Positions 45,101-57,140 of a DNA stretch of 64,000 nt are shown here, piece after piece. Positions within the stretch are counted from its first letter, which is position 1. Each line of letters opens with the position of its first letter. Origin of the DNA: Limnanthes douglasii subsp. nivea (Eukaryota; Streptophyta; Magnoliopsida; Brassicales; Limnanthaceae); the NCBI GenBank assembly GCA_036936605.1, contig JAUPFV010000001.1, forward strand, positions 248,184,925-248,248,924, given 5' to 3'. The position numbers were made by a program, and so were the translations under genes. The notes below the pieces were generated by a model. It made no database searches, was not told the DNA's origin, and was given only the letters and a program-made list of their open reading frames with translations.

Positions 45101-45565
45101 ATAAGCCCGGTTAGTATGGCATACGTATATTATTTATCGCCACTCTTTTATTCTTTGGTCTGTTATCCATGCAACTTGGCTACTCAAATAAGCTTCTTAG
45201 TTGGGGAGTAAACTCTCATTCGTATTGTGTCTTATGTAACTTTGAATATAAAACTATCAGTTATATCATCTATGATTGTAACTTCACTCAGAGCATCTGG
45301 GGCTACGCCAACTATAAGCTCGGTTTACTTTAAATATCATTAATTGTTTTTCTGGATTAGTGAGAAGTTAAACTATTATTCCTCTCAAAATTCATACATT
45401 TGGAATTCTTGTTTTGGCGCGGTAATTTACCACGTCTGGCGGGATCATAATGCTAGAATTGTGGCTCCCATCATGCCCTTACCTCTGCGGTTTCGCACTG
45501 TATGCTTTCTGATCTTTGGTTCAGATTTCTTAGTACCAATATTAAATGATCAGTTTAATCTCTAA
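42150..45565 (+). pseudogene. L1-type LINE ORF2 relic (endonuclease, RT, zinc-binding end)
   Basis: Ordered pieces: endonuclease at 42152-42463 (LSKIWIIWNPSV, WVTFGISI); RT at 43320-43940 (NKYLGPDGCNASFF, GKDICNGILEFFNWG, LIDKSQLDLGYGRSISENII, KALMQGEHF); RT core end at 44030-44560 (YFDDDLIIF, standing for the FADD box, LQVSPAKSHIFLLGV, IKYLGVFI, CAGRIHLIKVILF); zinc-binding region at 45190-45340 (LLSWGVNSHSYCVLCNFEY, TQSIWGY); C-terminus up to 45565 (AVIYHVWRDHNARI). There are many stops and frameshifts. No clear poly-A tail or target duplication. Confidence 0.85.
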
Positions 45566-45765
45566 CTCATTTCTAACTTATTTGTTTGATTATGTTGTTT
45601 TCGCAGCCACATCTCCTCTTATGATTGGTTGCAGCCGTTATCAGTTTAATGTTATTTGTTGTATTTTCCTAATTAAAATATTTATTAATAATTAATGATT
45701 TTTTTATTTTTGAAATTAAATAATATATAATAACTTGTACCTATGCAATTCTTTCGGCTAAATGT

Positions 45766-46320
45766 AGGTTTTTATCCTTCAAAGAGGTTTGAACCAACGA
45801 AAGGTTTTAATGAAAAGCCAATATGAAGTCACTAGACCTCAAGACTCTCATAAATTTAACCATAATAGACTCAGTAGTTTGGGTCACAAAATAATCAGTT
45901 GGACCATAAATTTTAGCTTCAAGATTGCAAAATAATTAAGGTTCGACATATGAAATATTTCATAAAACACTTCAAGTCCTCTCTCAAGACTAAAATGGCT
46001 AATCATAGTGTTATAAAATGGATATGATGACACCCATTTTTTATTTATATATGTAACACGAGGTATTTTGTAAAATTTCATACATGTAAGGCTAATGGCA
46101 TAATATTTATGTTGTACAACAACAGACTTAGGTCGCAAGCTCATTAAAGCTCATTGCCCTAGTGTATAACTATAAATACATAAAGATTCGTGGAGGATCA
46201 CTTGATTGTGAATCAATAGACATTATCCTCTAAAATATTTATGCTTTCCTCCTAAACATTAAACTTATTAGTATATTTTCCTCTAACAATATTTTTTTCT
46301 TCTTGTCAACTACTATATAT
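45766..46320 (+). repeat. Retroelement 3' end remnant with LTR-like sequence
   Basis: GTAGGTTTTTATCC, then GAACCAACGAAAGGTTTTAATGA (45765-45811), resembles the conserved 3' UTR box seen after pol in LTR elements. Sequence to the right contains ACTATAAATACATAAAG near 46169 and a T/C-rich stretch, as in an LTR promoter and U5. Boundaries and family are not defined. Confidence 0.3.
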
Positions 46321-46334
46321 TCAGTGATGTGTTA

Positions 46335-46453
46335 TGTCATCAAACTCTCATACTAATTATCAATCGTATAAAACTTTATTGCCACTGTTTTCTGTCATCA
46401 AACTCTCATACTAATTATCAATCGTATAAAACTCCATTGCCACCATATAGTTC
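46335..46453. repeat. 58-bp direct duplication, 2 units
   Basis: TGTCATCAAACTCTCATACT starts at 46335 and 46393, with nearly identical continuation. Confidence 0.9.
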
Positions 46454-47107
46454 TCTGTCGACCTTTATAAACTCTCTTTTATGGTCATCTTCATCTATGA
46501 AAACATTATGTTTTTAAACGAAAACACTTCAACATAATTTCACATCACCAATATATACACTAAGGAAAATTTAGACTCCATAGATCTCAATATAAATTTG
46601 AAGAGAAATAAAGTAAGAGATAGTAAAGTAAAAGTGCAATCATTTATTCTTTGGTATTTGATCTATATTTATAAAGTTATATATGTATGGTAAGTATATA
46701 ATATCTCAATTAATATAATATATTATATATCGTTAATCATCTCAATCTTAATATACTAATTTGAATTACAATATTTATACAAAATCTTAAAATAAATATC
46801 TAATTGCTTATATCTTTCACCAATCTTCAATTATATTCATATCAATCAGGCTTCATGGACCGAATAATTCACCTAAGATTATTTATACCCACATCATTGG
46901 CCCTATAGTCTGTTTAATGGTATCAATAAAGGACTACAAAATATAATTAGTTTTGATTATCATGACAATTCTAATTTTTCATATAACTGAAATTGCCGAA
47001 GCGTGATCATGCTATTTTTTTATGTCGAAGATTTATCATATTATTCTTTTTTACGTCAAAGGTTCCTGGCCAATTAATATATATCGAGCCGAACTACTTA
47101 ACCAATT
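46454..47107. other. AT-rich, no gene seen
   Basis: Long AT-rich stretch; nothing recognised apart from short TA-rich runs near 46715-46735. Confidence 0.55.
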
Positions 47108-47299
47108 ATGGTTAGAATCGTGAGAGTTTTGGGGTCTTTTGTCCTTATACTTGCCTCAATAAATTCCATTTGTCAAGCAGAAATCTCCCTTGAGGAAAAA
47201 CAAATATTTTCTAAAGGAAACAATAGTACGCATATAAGTAACATTCTATTGTTTTTATTTACTAGTAGCCAGATCTCTCGTAAGCAAAAAAAAGTTTAA
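47108..47299 (+). CDS. Small ORF with a signal peptide, possible first exon
   Basis: MVRIVRVLGSFVLILASINS followed by ICQAEISLEEKQ has a basic N-end, a hydrophobic core and a plausible cleavage after ICQA, that is, a secretory signal. The mature part EISLEEKQIFSKGNNS includes an N-glycosylation site. The frame loses protein character after about 47230, where TATAAGTAAC could be a splice donor. No further exon was recognised downstream. It could be the first exon of a secreted-protein gene or a fragment. Low confidence that it is expressed. Confidence 0.25.
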   Translation: MVRIVRVLGSFVLILASINSICQAEISLEEKQIFSKGNNSTHISNILLFLFTSSQISRKQKKV

Positions 47300-48839
47300 T
47301 TTTGGAAAGAGCAAGAAATGGTAGTGAATATACTTTACGTTAGTTATTTTGACTTTATTTATAAGACCTTCTTTATACTGTATCTATGTATATGAAAGTA
47401 TCCCTCTAATACTTTCAAAGTATGAAAAAATCACTAGCTTGAATATACGAGGTGGGAAATTAGTTGAACTAAGGTTATTTATCTTGTAAATATTATTATT
47501 TGAGAGAGAGATATGTTGATGCATGTCACGTGTGTGTGAATTTGGTTACAATTTCACGCATGCAGACATTTTCTATCATCTTGTGTTAGTCATTTGGTGT
47601 ATTTGATCTCCAGCACTCATCTAAACATAATCTAAAGAGTTAATGTTTTTAAAAATAAATGAGAAGAACTTACTTCTAAGTTTATATAGGGATTATAGTA
47701 GTTATTGTCTATTGAATCCAAAAAATTTGGTGGGAGTCTGTAGACTTGTAAATCTTAATGAAGTTAGTCTTTGAATTGCATATTTCAGTGAAGTAAATAT
47801 TTGGACTTGTAGATTTCAATAAAGTTAGTCTCTGATTTCTCTACACCATGGACTAATTTATTAAAATCTACAAATTCAAGGCCTCGCACCAGTTGTTTTG
47901 AAGTTATGGAACTATATGTATCATTTTAATAGTTAAAGGAATACACATTATTCAAATTCTACATATAAATATTGTCTCCCTTCTTCGTACCTTTTTAGAA
48001 TATCCACCATTACTAACATTTCAAATATTTTTATGTACTTCTGATTTACTTAACTTATATTTACAATGCTTCTGAATTTAATTTATTTATGTATTTACCA
48101 TCTTAGCGAGTTTGTTCTCAATTCTTTCTTTTATTTTTTTTCTTTCAAAGGACAAAAAAATGTATAAAATCACGATATATCATTAAGGAGATGATTCAAA
48201 TGACCAGAATGAGAGTACAAGTTCTCCTTATGAGATTGTTTCTCCCATAAGATTTTAGTGTATATTTTAGTCACGACTTACTTGTAAGAGCTACCGTTCA
48301 TCTGAAGTCGTTGAATTTGATCCCATATATGTATTACCATTAAACACTAATTATAATATATATATATATATATATTCTTTGGTGCTTCTTTGGTGCTAAC
48401 TGCCTAACTGAATTTGATGGATAATCGAGCCTTATGTTTGTTACAAAAACATTATGTGTAGTTGAAACTATAAACCTCGTTGAAAACATACATATGTATT
48501 TTAACAAAGAAATTACACCAAAAAAATTGAGAGATTCCTGATGTTGAGATGAGGTTTCTTGTTGAACTGAAATTGTTTTTGATGCTTATGCTCATAAAGT
48601 TGTGTACTCATATACATATTAGACCTTGATATTTTGGATTCATTTTTTCAAATTCCATTTGTGTCATACATTTGGAGGACCTTGGTGGATGCCACCTTTC
48701 TTGCTTAATAATTTTATTAATGTTATAGTGTTAAAAATTTCATGGGAATGATGAAGATATCTGACAGGAATAAAAATCAATGATTTTAATTTTCAGGAAT
48801 AATGTATCAATGATTCTTGAAAAAATTTCGGACTACAAT
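47300..48839. other. AT-rich, no gene seen; small repeats
   Basis: At 47735-47900 ACTTGTA(A/G)AT(C/T)T(T/C)AAT occurs twice directly and once inverted with AGTTAGTC beside it, perhaps a small decayed MITE. A TA microsatellite is at 48356-48375. Otherwise nothing recognised. Confidence 0.45.
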
Positions 48840-51250
48840 AAGATATGGAAGAAAAAAAAATTGATTGTCTTCGAAAATTAGGATACTCGGCGAAAAGATG
48901 ATAACGTTATTTTCTCTCAAATTTCTCATGGTAAGTCTTATGTCTATATGTGATTTTGTTATTACTTATTGTATAGTTTATGAATGTAACATTTCATATA
49001 ATAATTATTGATAATATCTCCCGTTATTAAGAAGGCGGTCAAACATCAAATTCCAGATTTTAAGTAGTAGTGTCAGGCTTGTACATGAGGCCGAACAATG
49101 GATTTATTATTATAAATCCATTTTGTTTCTTAAATATTTTATTGCTAATGGTAATTGGAGCAGTCATATCGTAGCTAAGTATTCTCGGTTCATAGAAATC
49201 CATAAAATAATAGGGTCAAAGCTTGAGGACCCCCTACGAAGAGATCCTCTAACATGAATTATTCTTCCAAGTCTGCAAAATTAGATGATCCACTTGACAA
49301 AAATGAAATTTTCTAGTGTTCTCTAGGCACGAATCCTATTGTCAATCTAAATGAGGTCAAGAAAAAACTTATTAGGGTGATAGAGTAAAGTTAAAAATGG
49401 ATAAAAAGGTTGGAGTCAACACAAAGGTAGTCATTCAGATCCAAAAGATCTGTTAGAAGAATAATTGTGGGAGCAAGGTAATTGTTGATGGTGAATGATT
49501 CACTGAAAATAAGTTAGATTTTATAACAAACATGACCCATATTACTACAAAATTAGTTATAATATCAGAAGGTGGTCTTCAGTAGGTAAATGAAGTTGTT
49601 GTTTGTATTGGCGAAAGTAAACGTCTAGTTATTGATGTATCATCGAAGCTTCACTTGAAAGCAAAATGAAGTGTTACTATTGATGTGAATTTTTTATCTA
49701 TTCGAAGCACTTCATGAAATAATGATGATGAAGTAAAAATAATTGGGTCTGGTGAAGGATCGAGTTCCAAGAGGCCGAAAATGATTCGGCATTAAGTGCC
49801 AAAGTTGTTGATCGGCATGCAACAATTCTTATATTTCCCTAAATTAAAATAGTTTACAATAATACTTATAGCACTCGTGATTTATATATTGATGGAAATC
49901 TGATAGACACACTAGTTTATTAGATATACCCTACAAAGGTTTGAGATACTTTGGATCCTCTTGCAACTAAAAATGATATAATGCATGTAGACAACCTTTA
50001 AAATGTTATGATTGTTAATACTGACATATTCAGGACTTCATTTATTATGAGAGCTCATATTTTTTCTTAGGATTAGATAGTTGAGATGATCATCTAATTA
50101 GCTTCTTCGACGAACAAAAGGAACTACCAATCTACCTTTCAACAATACAGTTAGTTTGAAGGAAAATGAAGTTGGGCTTGGAGGTAAGCTTTGTTTATTG
50201 AATGATTTTATTTTTGGTATAAGTTGTGTGCTTATTTTTTATTAAATTTTCTTATTTTTTATCTCAAAGTATGTCGAATGCTTCCATAATACTACACAAA
50301 GCTTGTGAAACTCATGCTTCTTATATTAAAGATCTTGGATTAACTAGAGTCTGCAATATAACAATTAAATATGTTTCAGAGCTCAAGTTTGAGTTCCAAA
50401 TCAAGAATGAGACTAAGAAAATTGAAGACTGAACTTCAAACAAGGGTTGAAGCTGAGGGGAAGATAATGGAAAAACATATGACGAGAATATAAGCTAAAG
50501 GAAAATAAAGTCTTCTCGTGAAAGAAAACTGCATCTGAGATTAAACTGAGGACTAAGAATTTAGTTAAACATTTTTGGTAGCTCATCCTAAAAAAATATG
50601 GTCGTTTTTGCTAGATTTAGAGCTGAAACCAACAACATGACATTTGTTCAATCTGCAATGCTATCTTTATGTCATAGTAACCTACAATATTTAGCTCTCA
50701 AGTTACAGGCATAACAAAAGCTTCAGGGCAAGGATCAAGATAAAAATGATGTTTTAACGAAGGATATTGTATCTAAACGAGATAAGGTGCATAACCAACT
50801 ATATGAAGTTTTAGAGAAGAAACGCGTTTTCGAATATCCATTTGTTATTGAACGTCCGGGGCAAATGGAATTTAAGGTCAAATGATGAGCATAAATACTC
50901 GCCACTTACTATGATGCAGTCTTGAAGGCTGGAGAAGAGTTGATCATGGCCATCTATAAGGAATTTCGTAAGGTACAATTGGATTTTTTTTACCAATTAT
51001 GTGTAGAAAGCAAAGAATCCATAAACTTTTGGATGAGATAACGTTTTGGACCATGAACCCTTTTTAACTTTAACAAAATTAGGTTATAATAATTTGGATA
51101 TGCTATATGAGGTTATAAACAAAAGTTTTGAAGGTATATACAATAAAGGAGATGTTCATTATTCTTCGGCCGAAGTAGCTCATTGTAGCTAGGCGGAGGA
51201 ATAAACTATTTGAACACAAACATATGTTACTCCTTAGATTTTTTGTTTTG
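48840..51250 (+). pseudogene. Decayed coding-like region, coiled-coil type
   Basis: Many short frames have protein character: MNYSSKSAKLDDPLDKNE near 49255, GSGEGSSSKRPKMI near 49750, MSNASIILHKACETHASYIK to 50432, ARFRAETNNMTF near 50610, QLYEVLEKKRVFEYPFVIE near 50800, YYDAVLKAGEELIMAIYKEF near 50920. They are Lys/Glu/Leu-rich, like a coiled coil. Introns may be present (GTAAG near 48931; ACAAAG near 50265). Stops and shifts are frequent. I do not recognise the family. It lies upstream of the element 5 gag on the same strand, so an extra ORF of that element is one option. Confidence 0.25.
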
Positions 51251-51584
51251 TACTTTTTATATTGTTGTAAGCCTTAAGGTTGTTTTATAAACACACTAAG
51301 TAATTTGTTTGTTAATTTTCCTTGATTTGAAAATCAAAAGTTAGCTCACTTGTTTATGTTTGATATAACTTGTTCTTTAAGATGGACTTATCATTATTGT
51401 TTGTTTATTTCATTTATCTAATGGGTGTCAAAGATTTTTGTTATTGATAAAAGTATTATATCATTTAGATCTTTATTATTCCAATCGAACCGATCAATTT
51501 CAAAAGCATAAACTTGTTTAAGGAAAATTTGGTCCCTATGTTTGGAATGTCTAGAATTATCAATATTTTTTTGTTTTTCATTTA
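51251..51584. other. AT-rich, no gene seen
   Basis: Sequence between the decayed region and the gag fragment of element 5; nothing recognised. Confidence 0.5.
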
Positions 51585-51616
51585 AAAGGTGTATTTGTTA
51601 AAAGGCAAGGGGGCAG

Positions 51617-52130
51617 TGATATAGTTGCACAAGCCCATGACTATATGGTCCTTTTGGACAAACGGAAACAGGTTTTATTTGGGGCCCATATATCAGAATT
51701 AGGCGATGCGACCACTCAAATCGAACTCGTCGAGAAGCACAACAATTTTCGAAAGCATCACAAAGTGATGAAGTCTAGGCCCTAAATTTAGTCGTTTAAG
51801 CCCTCGTTTTGTTGTTTTAGTAAATTTTTTGCATTTTCCTATTTTTGTTGGATTTTATTAAAATACTTAACCAGCTCCAATCCCTTTGAAATTGGGTTGG
51901 GCTTTATTTTATTGCATAAGGAAAAAAGCTGTAATTTTGGGCTAGGGTTTCGAGCACTTCTATAAAAGGCTCTCAAACCCTAGTTTTGCCTCAAACTTTT
52001 TTGAATAGAATTTGATTTTCTTTAAAGTCTCTCTTACTCTGACCTAGGTTAGAGCTATCCATCTTCTATTGTTTGTCTTCTTTCTCTAAATTTTCAGCCA
52101 CTAGTTCCATCTCGTAGCTTGGTGCTACCA
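51617..52130 (+). repeat. 5' LTR of element 4
   Basis: 514 bp from TGATATAG to GTGCTACCA. Core promoter TATAAAA at 51961-51967, followed by a CT-rich leader. Confidence 0.96.
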
Positions 52131-52132
52131 TA

Positions 52133-52147
52133 TTGGTATCAGAGCCA
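52133..52147 (+). other. Primer binding site, initiator tRNA-Met, element 4
   Basis: TTGGTATCAGAGCCA begins three bases after the LTR; TGGTATCAGAGC is the usual initiator tRNA-Met site of plant LTR elements. Confidence 0.92.
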
Positions 52148-52174
52148 GGTTCCTACGGCGCGGGTAACGACGGT

Positions 52175-53797
52175 ATGCCGCCAAAGCGATCTTTTCGAGG
52201 GAAGTCCACTCTTCCGATCACCGAATTGGTCGACCGTGATGAATTCGGTCAATTCAAATCCCAGGTTGGTGAACAAATGCACTCGTTGGGAAATCAGTTG
52301 AGAGACGTACAAGAAGCACTACACAGGCTGTTGAACAACGAAACCAATGAATTTTGAGCTCCAGGTTCGAGCAACCAGTCGTCGGGATCTGAGAGAGAGA
52401 TCGGCCGTGAGCGGAATCTGTTTGCTCCTCGGCGAGAACAAGTTAGGGGTCAATACTCACCACAAGACTGTCGTGACGAAGTCTTTGAACAACCGCCACC
52501 GAGAGATTCTGATCTGAACGCCAACAACCGGTGGGAATCTGGATTCAGATTGGAGATCCCAGAGTTCCAAGGGGGTCTTGCACCGGAGTATTTTTTAGAT
52601 TGTATCGTCTTAGTTGAAGAAGTCCTTGATTTCAAGGAGGTTCCGGACACAAAGCAGGTACAGTTGGCTGCAACTAAGTTCCGAGGCCGAGCTGCATCTT
52701 GGTGGCAACAGCTCAAGCAGACCAGATCAAGGCACGGTAAGCCAAAAATAACAACATGGGCTAAGTTTGTGAAGCACTTGAGGGCTGCGTTTTTGCCTTA
52801 CAATTATGCCCGCATAATGTATCAGCAGTTCCAAAACCTTAAACAAGGGTCAAAGACTGTTGACGAGTACACTAACGATTTTTTCACGCTACAAAACTGT
52901 GTCGATATTGCTGATTCAGCAGATCAGCTAGCATCTCGCTATATAGGGGGGATACGACAACAGTTGCGGGACCAGCTGAACATGTTCGACCCTGTGAATG
53001 TGTCTGAAGTACATCAGCGTGCAATGCATATGGAGAAAGCCCTTTCACGAAGGCCTTATGGAGGAGACACTGCCAGAACAAATCCATTGGCATTCCCAAA
53101 AAAGACGGTTTCAAGCCCTAACCTAGGAGTACCAACTGCTTCTCCTATGTGCACAGGTGCTAATTTTCAGGTCCCTAGTTGCACAGTTACTTCCTCACAG
53201 GTCTGGTGCTACCATTGTCATGAACTAGGTTACGTTGCTTTACAGTGTCCAAAACTACGACAACAACCACAAAAATCGAGGGGTATGTTCGCTGACACTG
53301 CTGATTTTTACCTGGAGGGTGACCCACAGTTTGATGACGAACCAGAGGATGTTGTTGATGAGGTTCCAGAGGACCAGGTTACAGAAGGAGATATTGGTCA
53401 GGCATTGGTTTTAAGGCGTATATGTCTGACGCCGAAAGCCAAAAGTGATGGGAATGATTGGCTACGGAACAATATTTTCCAATCGACTTGTACTATTGGG
53501 GGAAAGGTATGCAAATTAGTTATTGATTCAGGGAGCTGCGAAAATGTTATCTCTGAAGAAGTTGTCCAGAAACTGGCCCTGAAAACAGAAGACGACCCAA
53601 ACCCATACAAGCTTTCCTGGTTAAAGAAATGTAGTGAGGTAAATATCTCTAGAAGATTTCTAGTATCTTTCTCTGTTGGTAACTATAGGGATAAAGCATG
53701 GTGCGATGTCATTGGGATGGATGCGTGTCACTTGTTGCTAGGCCGACCCTGGAAATATGATAGAAGTGTCACATATGATATTAGGAGGAACCGCTAA
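52175..53797 (+). pseudogene. gag-protease of element 4
   Basis: ATG at 52175 (MPPKRSFRGK) opens a frame with one early TGA at 52355-52357 and then continues open to 53797. Gag core: EIPEFQGGLAPEYFLDCI, LDFKEVPD, RGRAASWWQQLKQ, LPYNYARIMYQQF, VDEYTNDFFTLQ. The zinc knuckle is CYHCHELGYVALQC: the His of CCHC is Tyr, which should weaken zinc binding. The protease motif is VIDSGSCENVIS (Asp-Ser-Gly form), followed by LLLGRPW. A stop at 53795-53797 separates it from pol in the same frame. Confidence 0.93.
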
Positions 53798-56709
53798 AGT
53801 TTTATATGGAATAATGTCAGGTTCATATTAACACCAACTAGATAGGTTTCCCCAAAACTTTCCCTTTCAGTATCAAAGGAGTCGGGTAAGAACTTTCTAG
53901 CTCGAAAGGCATTTATAGAACATGCTCACGAAACAGGGATTGTCTATCTTTTAGTGGTAAAATAATTTAGTATTGATCCATTTGTTGGTATACCTGAGTG
54001 TGTTCGGCCGCTATTAGCAGAATTTTCTGTTGTCTTTCCCGATACATTACCTACAGGTCTTCCTCCATTGAGAGATATCCAGCACCAGATTGACATTGTA
54101 CTGGGTGCTAGCCTACCAAACCGACCGTATTATCGGATGAGCCCAAACGAGCATGAAGAGCTTTGCAGACAGGTGGAAGAACTGTTGACGAAAGGCCACA
54201 TCCGGGAGAGTCTTAGTCCTTGTGTGGTTCCTGCACTGTTCACACCAAAGAAGGATGGCTCAATGAGAATGTGTGTGGATAGCCGGGCTATCAACAAAAT
54301 TACAGTCAGGTATCGATTTCCTATTTCTCGCCTTGATGATTTACTGGATCAATTGAATGGTGCTACTGTGTTTACGAAGCTGGATTTGAAGAGCGGATAT
54401 CACCAGATTTATATTCGTATGGGGGATGAGTGGAAAACAGCCTTCAAGACCCGAGAAGGTCTGTTTGAATTGATGGTAATTCCATTCGGTCTTTCTAACG
54501 CTCCTAGCACGTTCATACGGGTTATGAACCAGGTATTTCGCTCATTTATCAAAAAAATTCTTGTTGTGTACTTTGATGACATTCTTATCTATAGTACCAC
54601 GGAAGAGCTGCATCTCCAGCACTTACGCGAGGTGTTGGTTGTTTTGAGGTGAGATGAGTTTTATGGAGGACTCGATAAGTGTTGTTTTATTACAGATTTG
54701 GTCGTCTTCCTAGGGTAGGTCGTGTCAAAAGATGGGCTTTCAGTGGATCAGTCGAAAGTGGCAGCCGTGCGAGACTGGCCTATTCCTACTTCCATCACTG
54801 AAGTTCGCTCTTTTTACGGATTGGTCTCCTTTTACAGAAGGTTCATACATAACTTCAGCACTGTTATGGCTCCTATTACAGAGTGTATAAAGGGCAAGAC
54901 ATTCTGCTGGACCCCTGAAGCAGCTAAGGCGTTTGAGGAAATCAAGGTAAGACTGACCACTGCACCGATTCTGGTTTTACCTAACTTTTCTACAGGATTT
55001 GAACTGCATTGTGATGCATCCGGATTGGGCATTGGCACTGTACTCAGCCAACGAGGCCGCCCTGTAGCATACTTCAGCGAAAAGTTAAGTGGAGCTAAAC
55101 TTAACTACAACACCTATGACAAGGAGTTCTATGCAGTTGTACGAGCTTTGAAGCACTGGAGTTCCTACTTGGCCTACAATGACTTTGTCATGTACACCGA
55201 TCATGATGCCTTAAAGCATCTGCAGAGTCAGGAGAAACTCTCTTCCCGCCATGCACATTGGGCAGCATTTACTCAAAAATTTACCTTTTCCATTAAGCAT
55301 ACTTCGGGGACAGTTAACCGCGTAGCTAACGCACTGAGCCGACGCAGCATGATGATTCGTATGGAAGGAGAAGTTTTGGGATTCGAGATGATGAAGGATC
55401 TACTGGCTATCGATCCATAGTTTGGTCATATTCTAGAGGACGTCAGCGCAGGTTTGAGAAAAGATTTTGCAGTGAGAAACGGTTACCTCTTCAAAGGTAA
55501 TTTACTTTGTGTTCCTGAGGGCAGTTTGAGGTTACTGATTGTATAGGAGAGACACAACGAGGGGCATGGGGTAGAGATCAAACCCTTCACTCTGTATCCA
55601 GTCAGTTCTTCTGGCCGCATTTGAGGCGAGATGTTATCCGTTTTGTAGCTGGTTGTCGGGTTTGCCAGGTGGCAAAAGGTACATCCTCCAACGCAGGTCT
55701 ATACCTACCACTCCCAATACGGGAAGGACCGTGGCGAAGCGTCAGCATGGATTTCATCTCTGGGCTGCCAAGAACACAGAGAGGTAATGATTCTATTTTT
55801 GTAGTGGTTGACAGGTTTTCTAAGATGGCCCACTTTATTACCTGCAAGAAAACCACAGATGCTGTGAATGTTGCTAATTTATACTTTTGTGAGGTCTACC
55901 GCTTACATGGTCTACCCTTGAATATCGTTTCTGATCGCGATGCACTGTTTGCGGGGCATTTTTGGAGGAGTTTGTGGCGCCTCACAAACACGAAGCTGAG
56001 TTTTAGCAGCGCATATCACCCGCAGATAGACGACCAAACCGAGGTAACTAATCGAACGTTATGCAACATGTTACGCACAGAGGTCTCTGGGAACTTGAAA
56101 GCATGGTATTCTTGCCTTTATCATGTTGAGTTCGCCTACAACAGGCACCACAAGCGCAATACTGGGTATAGTCCCTTCATGGTAGTCTATGGTTATAACC
56201 CACGGGGTCCTATGGACTTAGCTTTCCCAACGCTTGATAAGGTTCCAGCTAAGGTCGAGAACGACATTGCTGATCTATGGGAGATCCATGAGAACACCCG
56301 AAAACACCTAGAGGCAACAACACAGAAGTATAAGATTGTCGCTGATAAGAAGCGCCGCCTGGTGGAGTTTGCAGTGGGAGACTTTGTATGGGCTGTTTTA
56401 ACCATGGATCGATATCCTGCACACGAGTACAACAAGTTGGCTGCAAGGAAGGTGGGTCCGTTTGAAATTATTGAAAAGATTAATCCCAATGCATACAGGT
56501 TGAAGCTACCCAGCCACATGAAGACCCATAACGTTTTCAACGTGAAGCACCTGGTGCCATTTACCGCTGCTGCTGAGGATGATGAAGCTGAGAATTCGTG
56601 GGCGAATTCTTCCGAAGAAGGGGAGGATGATGTAGTTGCACAAGCCCGTGACTATATGGCCCTTTTGGACAAACGTAAACAGGCTTTATTTGGGGCTCAT
56701 ATATCATAA
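53798..56709 (+). pseudogene. RT-RNase H-integrase of element 4
   Basis: RT from about 54068: [12 protein letters not shown] and YFDDILIYS intact. Same frame continues after stops near 54650 and 54714 into RNase H (FELHCDASGLGIGTVL; VMYTDHDALKHL; NRVANALSRR) up to a TAG at 55418-55420. A one-base shift near 55568 leads to the integrase frame: zinc finger Cys pair CRVCQ, core Asp in SMDFISGLP, Asp in SDRDALF, Glu in HPQIDDQTEVTNRT, and the C-terminal GPFEIIEKINPNAYRL and HNVFNVKHLVPF. The ORF ends in the 3' LTR at 56709, after an acidic tail. Not functional because of the stops and shift. Confidence 0.94.
56612..56627 (+). other. PPT of element 4
   Basis: CCGAAGAAGGGGAGGA lies directly before the 3' LTR start TGATGTAG and is also pol coding sequence. 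Confidence 0.8.
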
Positions 56710-57140
56710 TTAGGCGATGCGACCACTTAAATCGAACGCGTCGAGAAGCCCAACGATTTTCGAAAGCATCACAAAGTGATGAAGTCCATGCCCTAAATTT
56801 AGTCGTTTAAACCCTCGTTTTGTTGTTTTAGTAAATTTTCTGCATTTTCTTATTTTTGTTGGATTTTATTAAAATACTTAACCAGCTCCAATCCCTTTGA
56901 AATTGGGCTGGGATTTATTTTATTGCATAAGGAAAAAAACTATAATTTTGGGCTAGGGTTTCGAGCACTTCTATAAAAGGCTCTCAAACCCTAGTTTTGC
57001 CTCAGACTTTTTTAATAGAATTTGATTTTCTTTAAAGTCTCTCTTACTCTGACCTAGGTTAGAGCTATCCATCTTCTATTGTTCGTCTTCTTTCTCTGAC
57101 TTTTCAGCCACCTGTTCCATCTCGTAGATTGGCACTACCA
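56628..57140 (+). repeat. 3' LTR of element 4
   Basis: 513 bp from TGATGTAG to GCACTACCA, with TATAAAAG near 56972. Flanked by GGCAG. Confidence 0.96.

Larger units (their letters stand above)
51617..57140 (+). mobile_element. Element 4: complete CRM-like Ty3/gypsy chromovirus
   Basis: LTRs at 51617-52130 and 56628-57140 with TG...CA ends, tRNA-Met PBS, gag, pol, PPT, and GGCAG on both sides (51612-51616, 57141-57145). The LTRs differ at about 29 positions plus one indel (nearly 6 per cent), so it is several times older than element 2. Gag wording (LDFKEVPD, AASWWQQL, LPYNY, VDEYT) and a pol ORF running about 80 bp into the 3' LTR point to the CRM lineage, known for centromere targeting. No chromodomain was recognised after integrase. 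Confidence 0.93.

Noticed and set aside
52133..52357. Separate small gene of 74 residues before gag of element 4
   Set aside because: It is in frame with gag; one TGA splits the original gag ORF, whose ATG is at 52175.
56400..56709. Chromodomain at the C-terminus of element 4 pol
   Set aside because: After NVFNVKHLVPF there is only an acidic tail, with no aromatic cage pattern of a chromodomain.
51617..57140. Endogenous pararetrovirus
   Set aside because: Clear LTRs, integrase, PPT and target duplication identify an LTR retrotransposon; no movement protein or viral coat pattern was seen.
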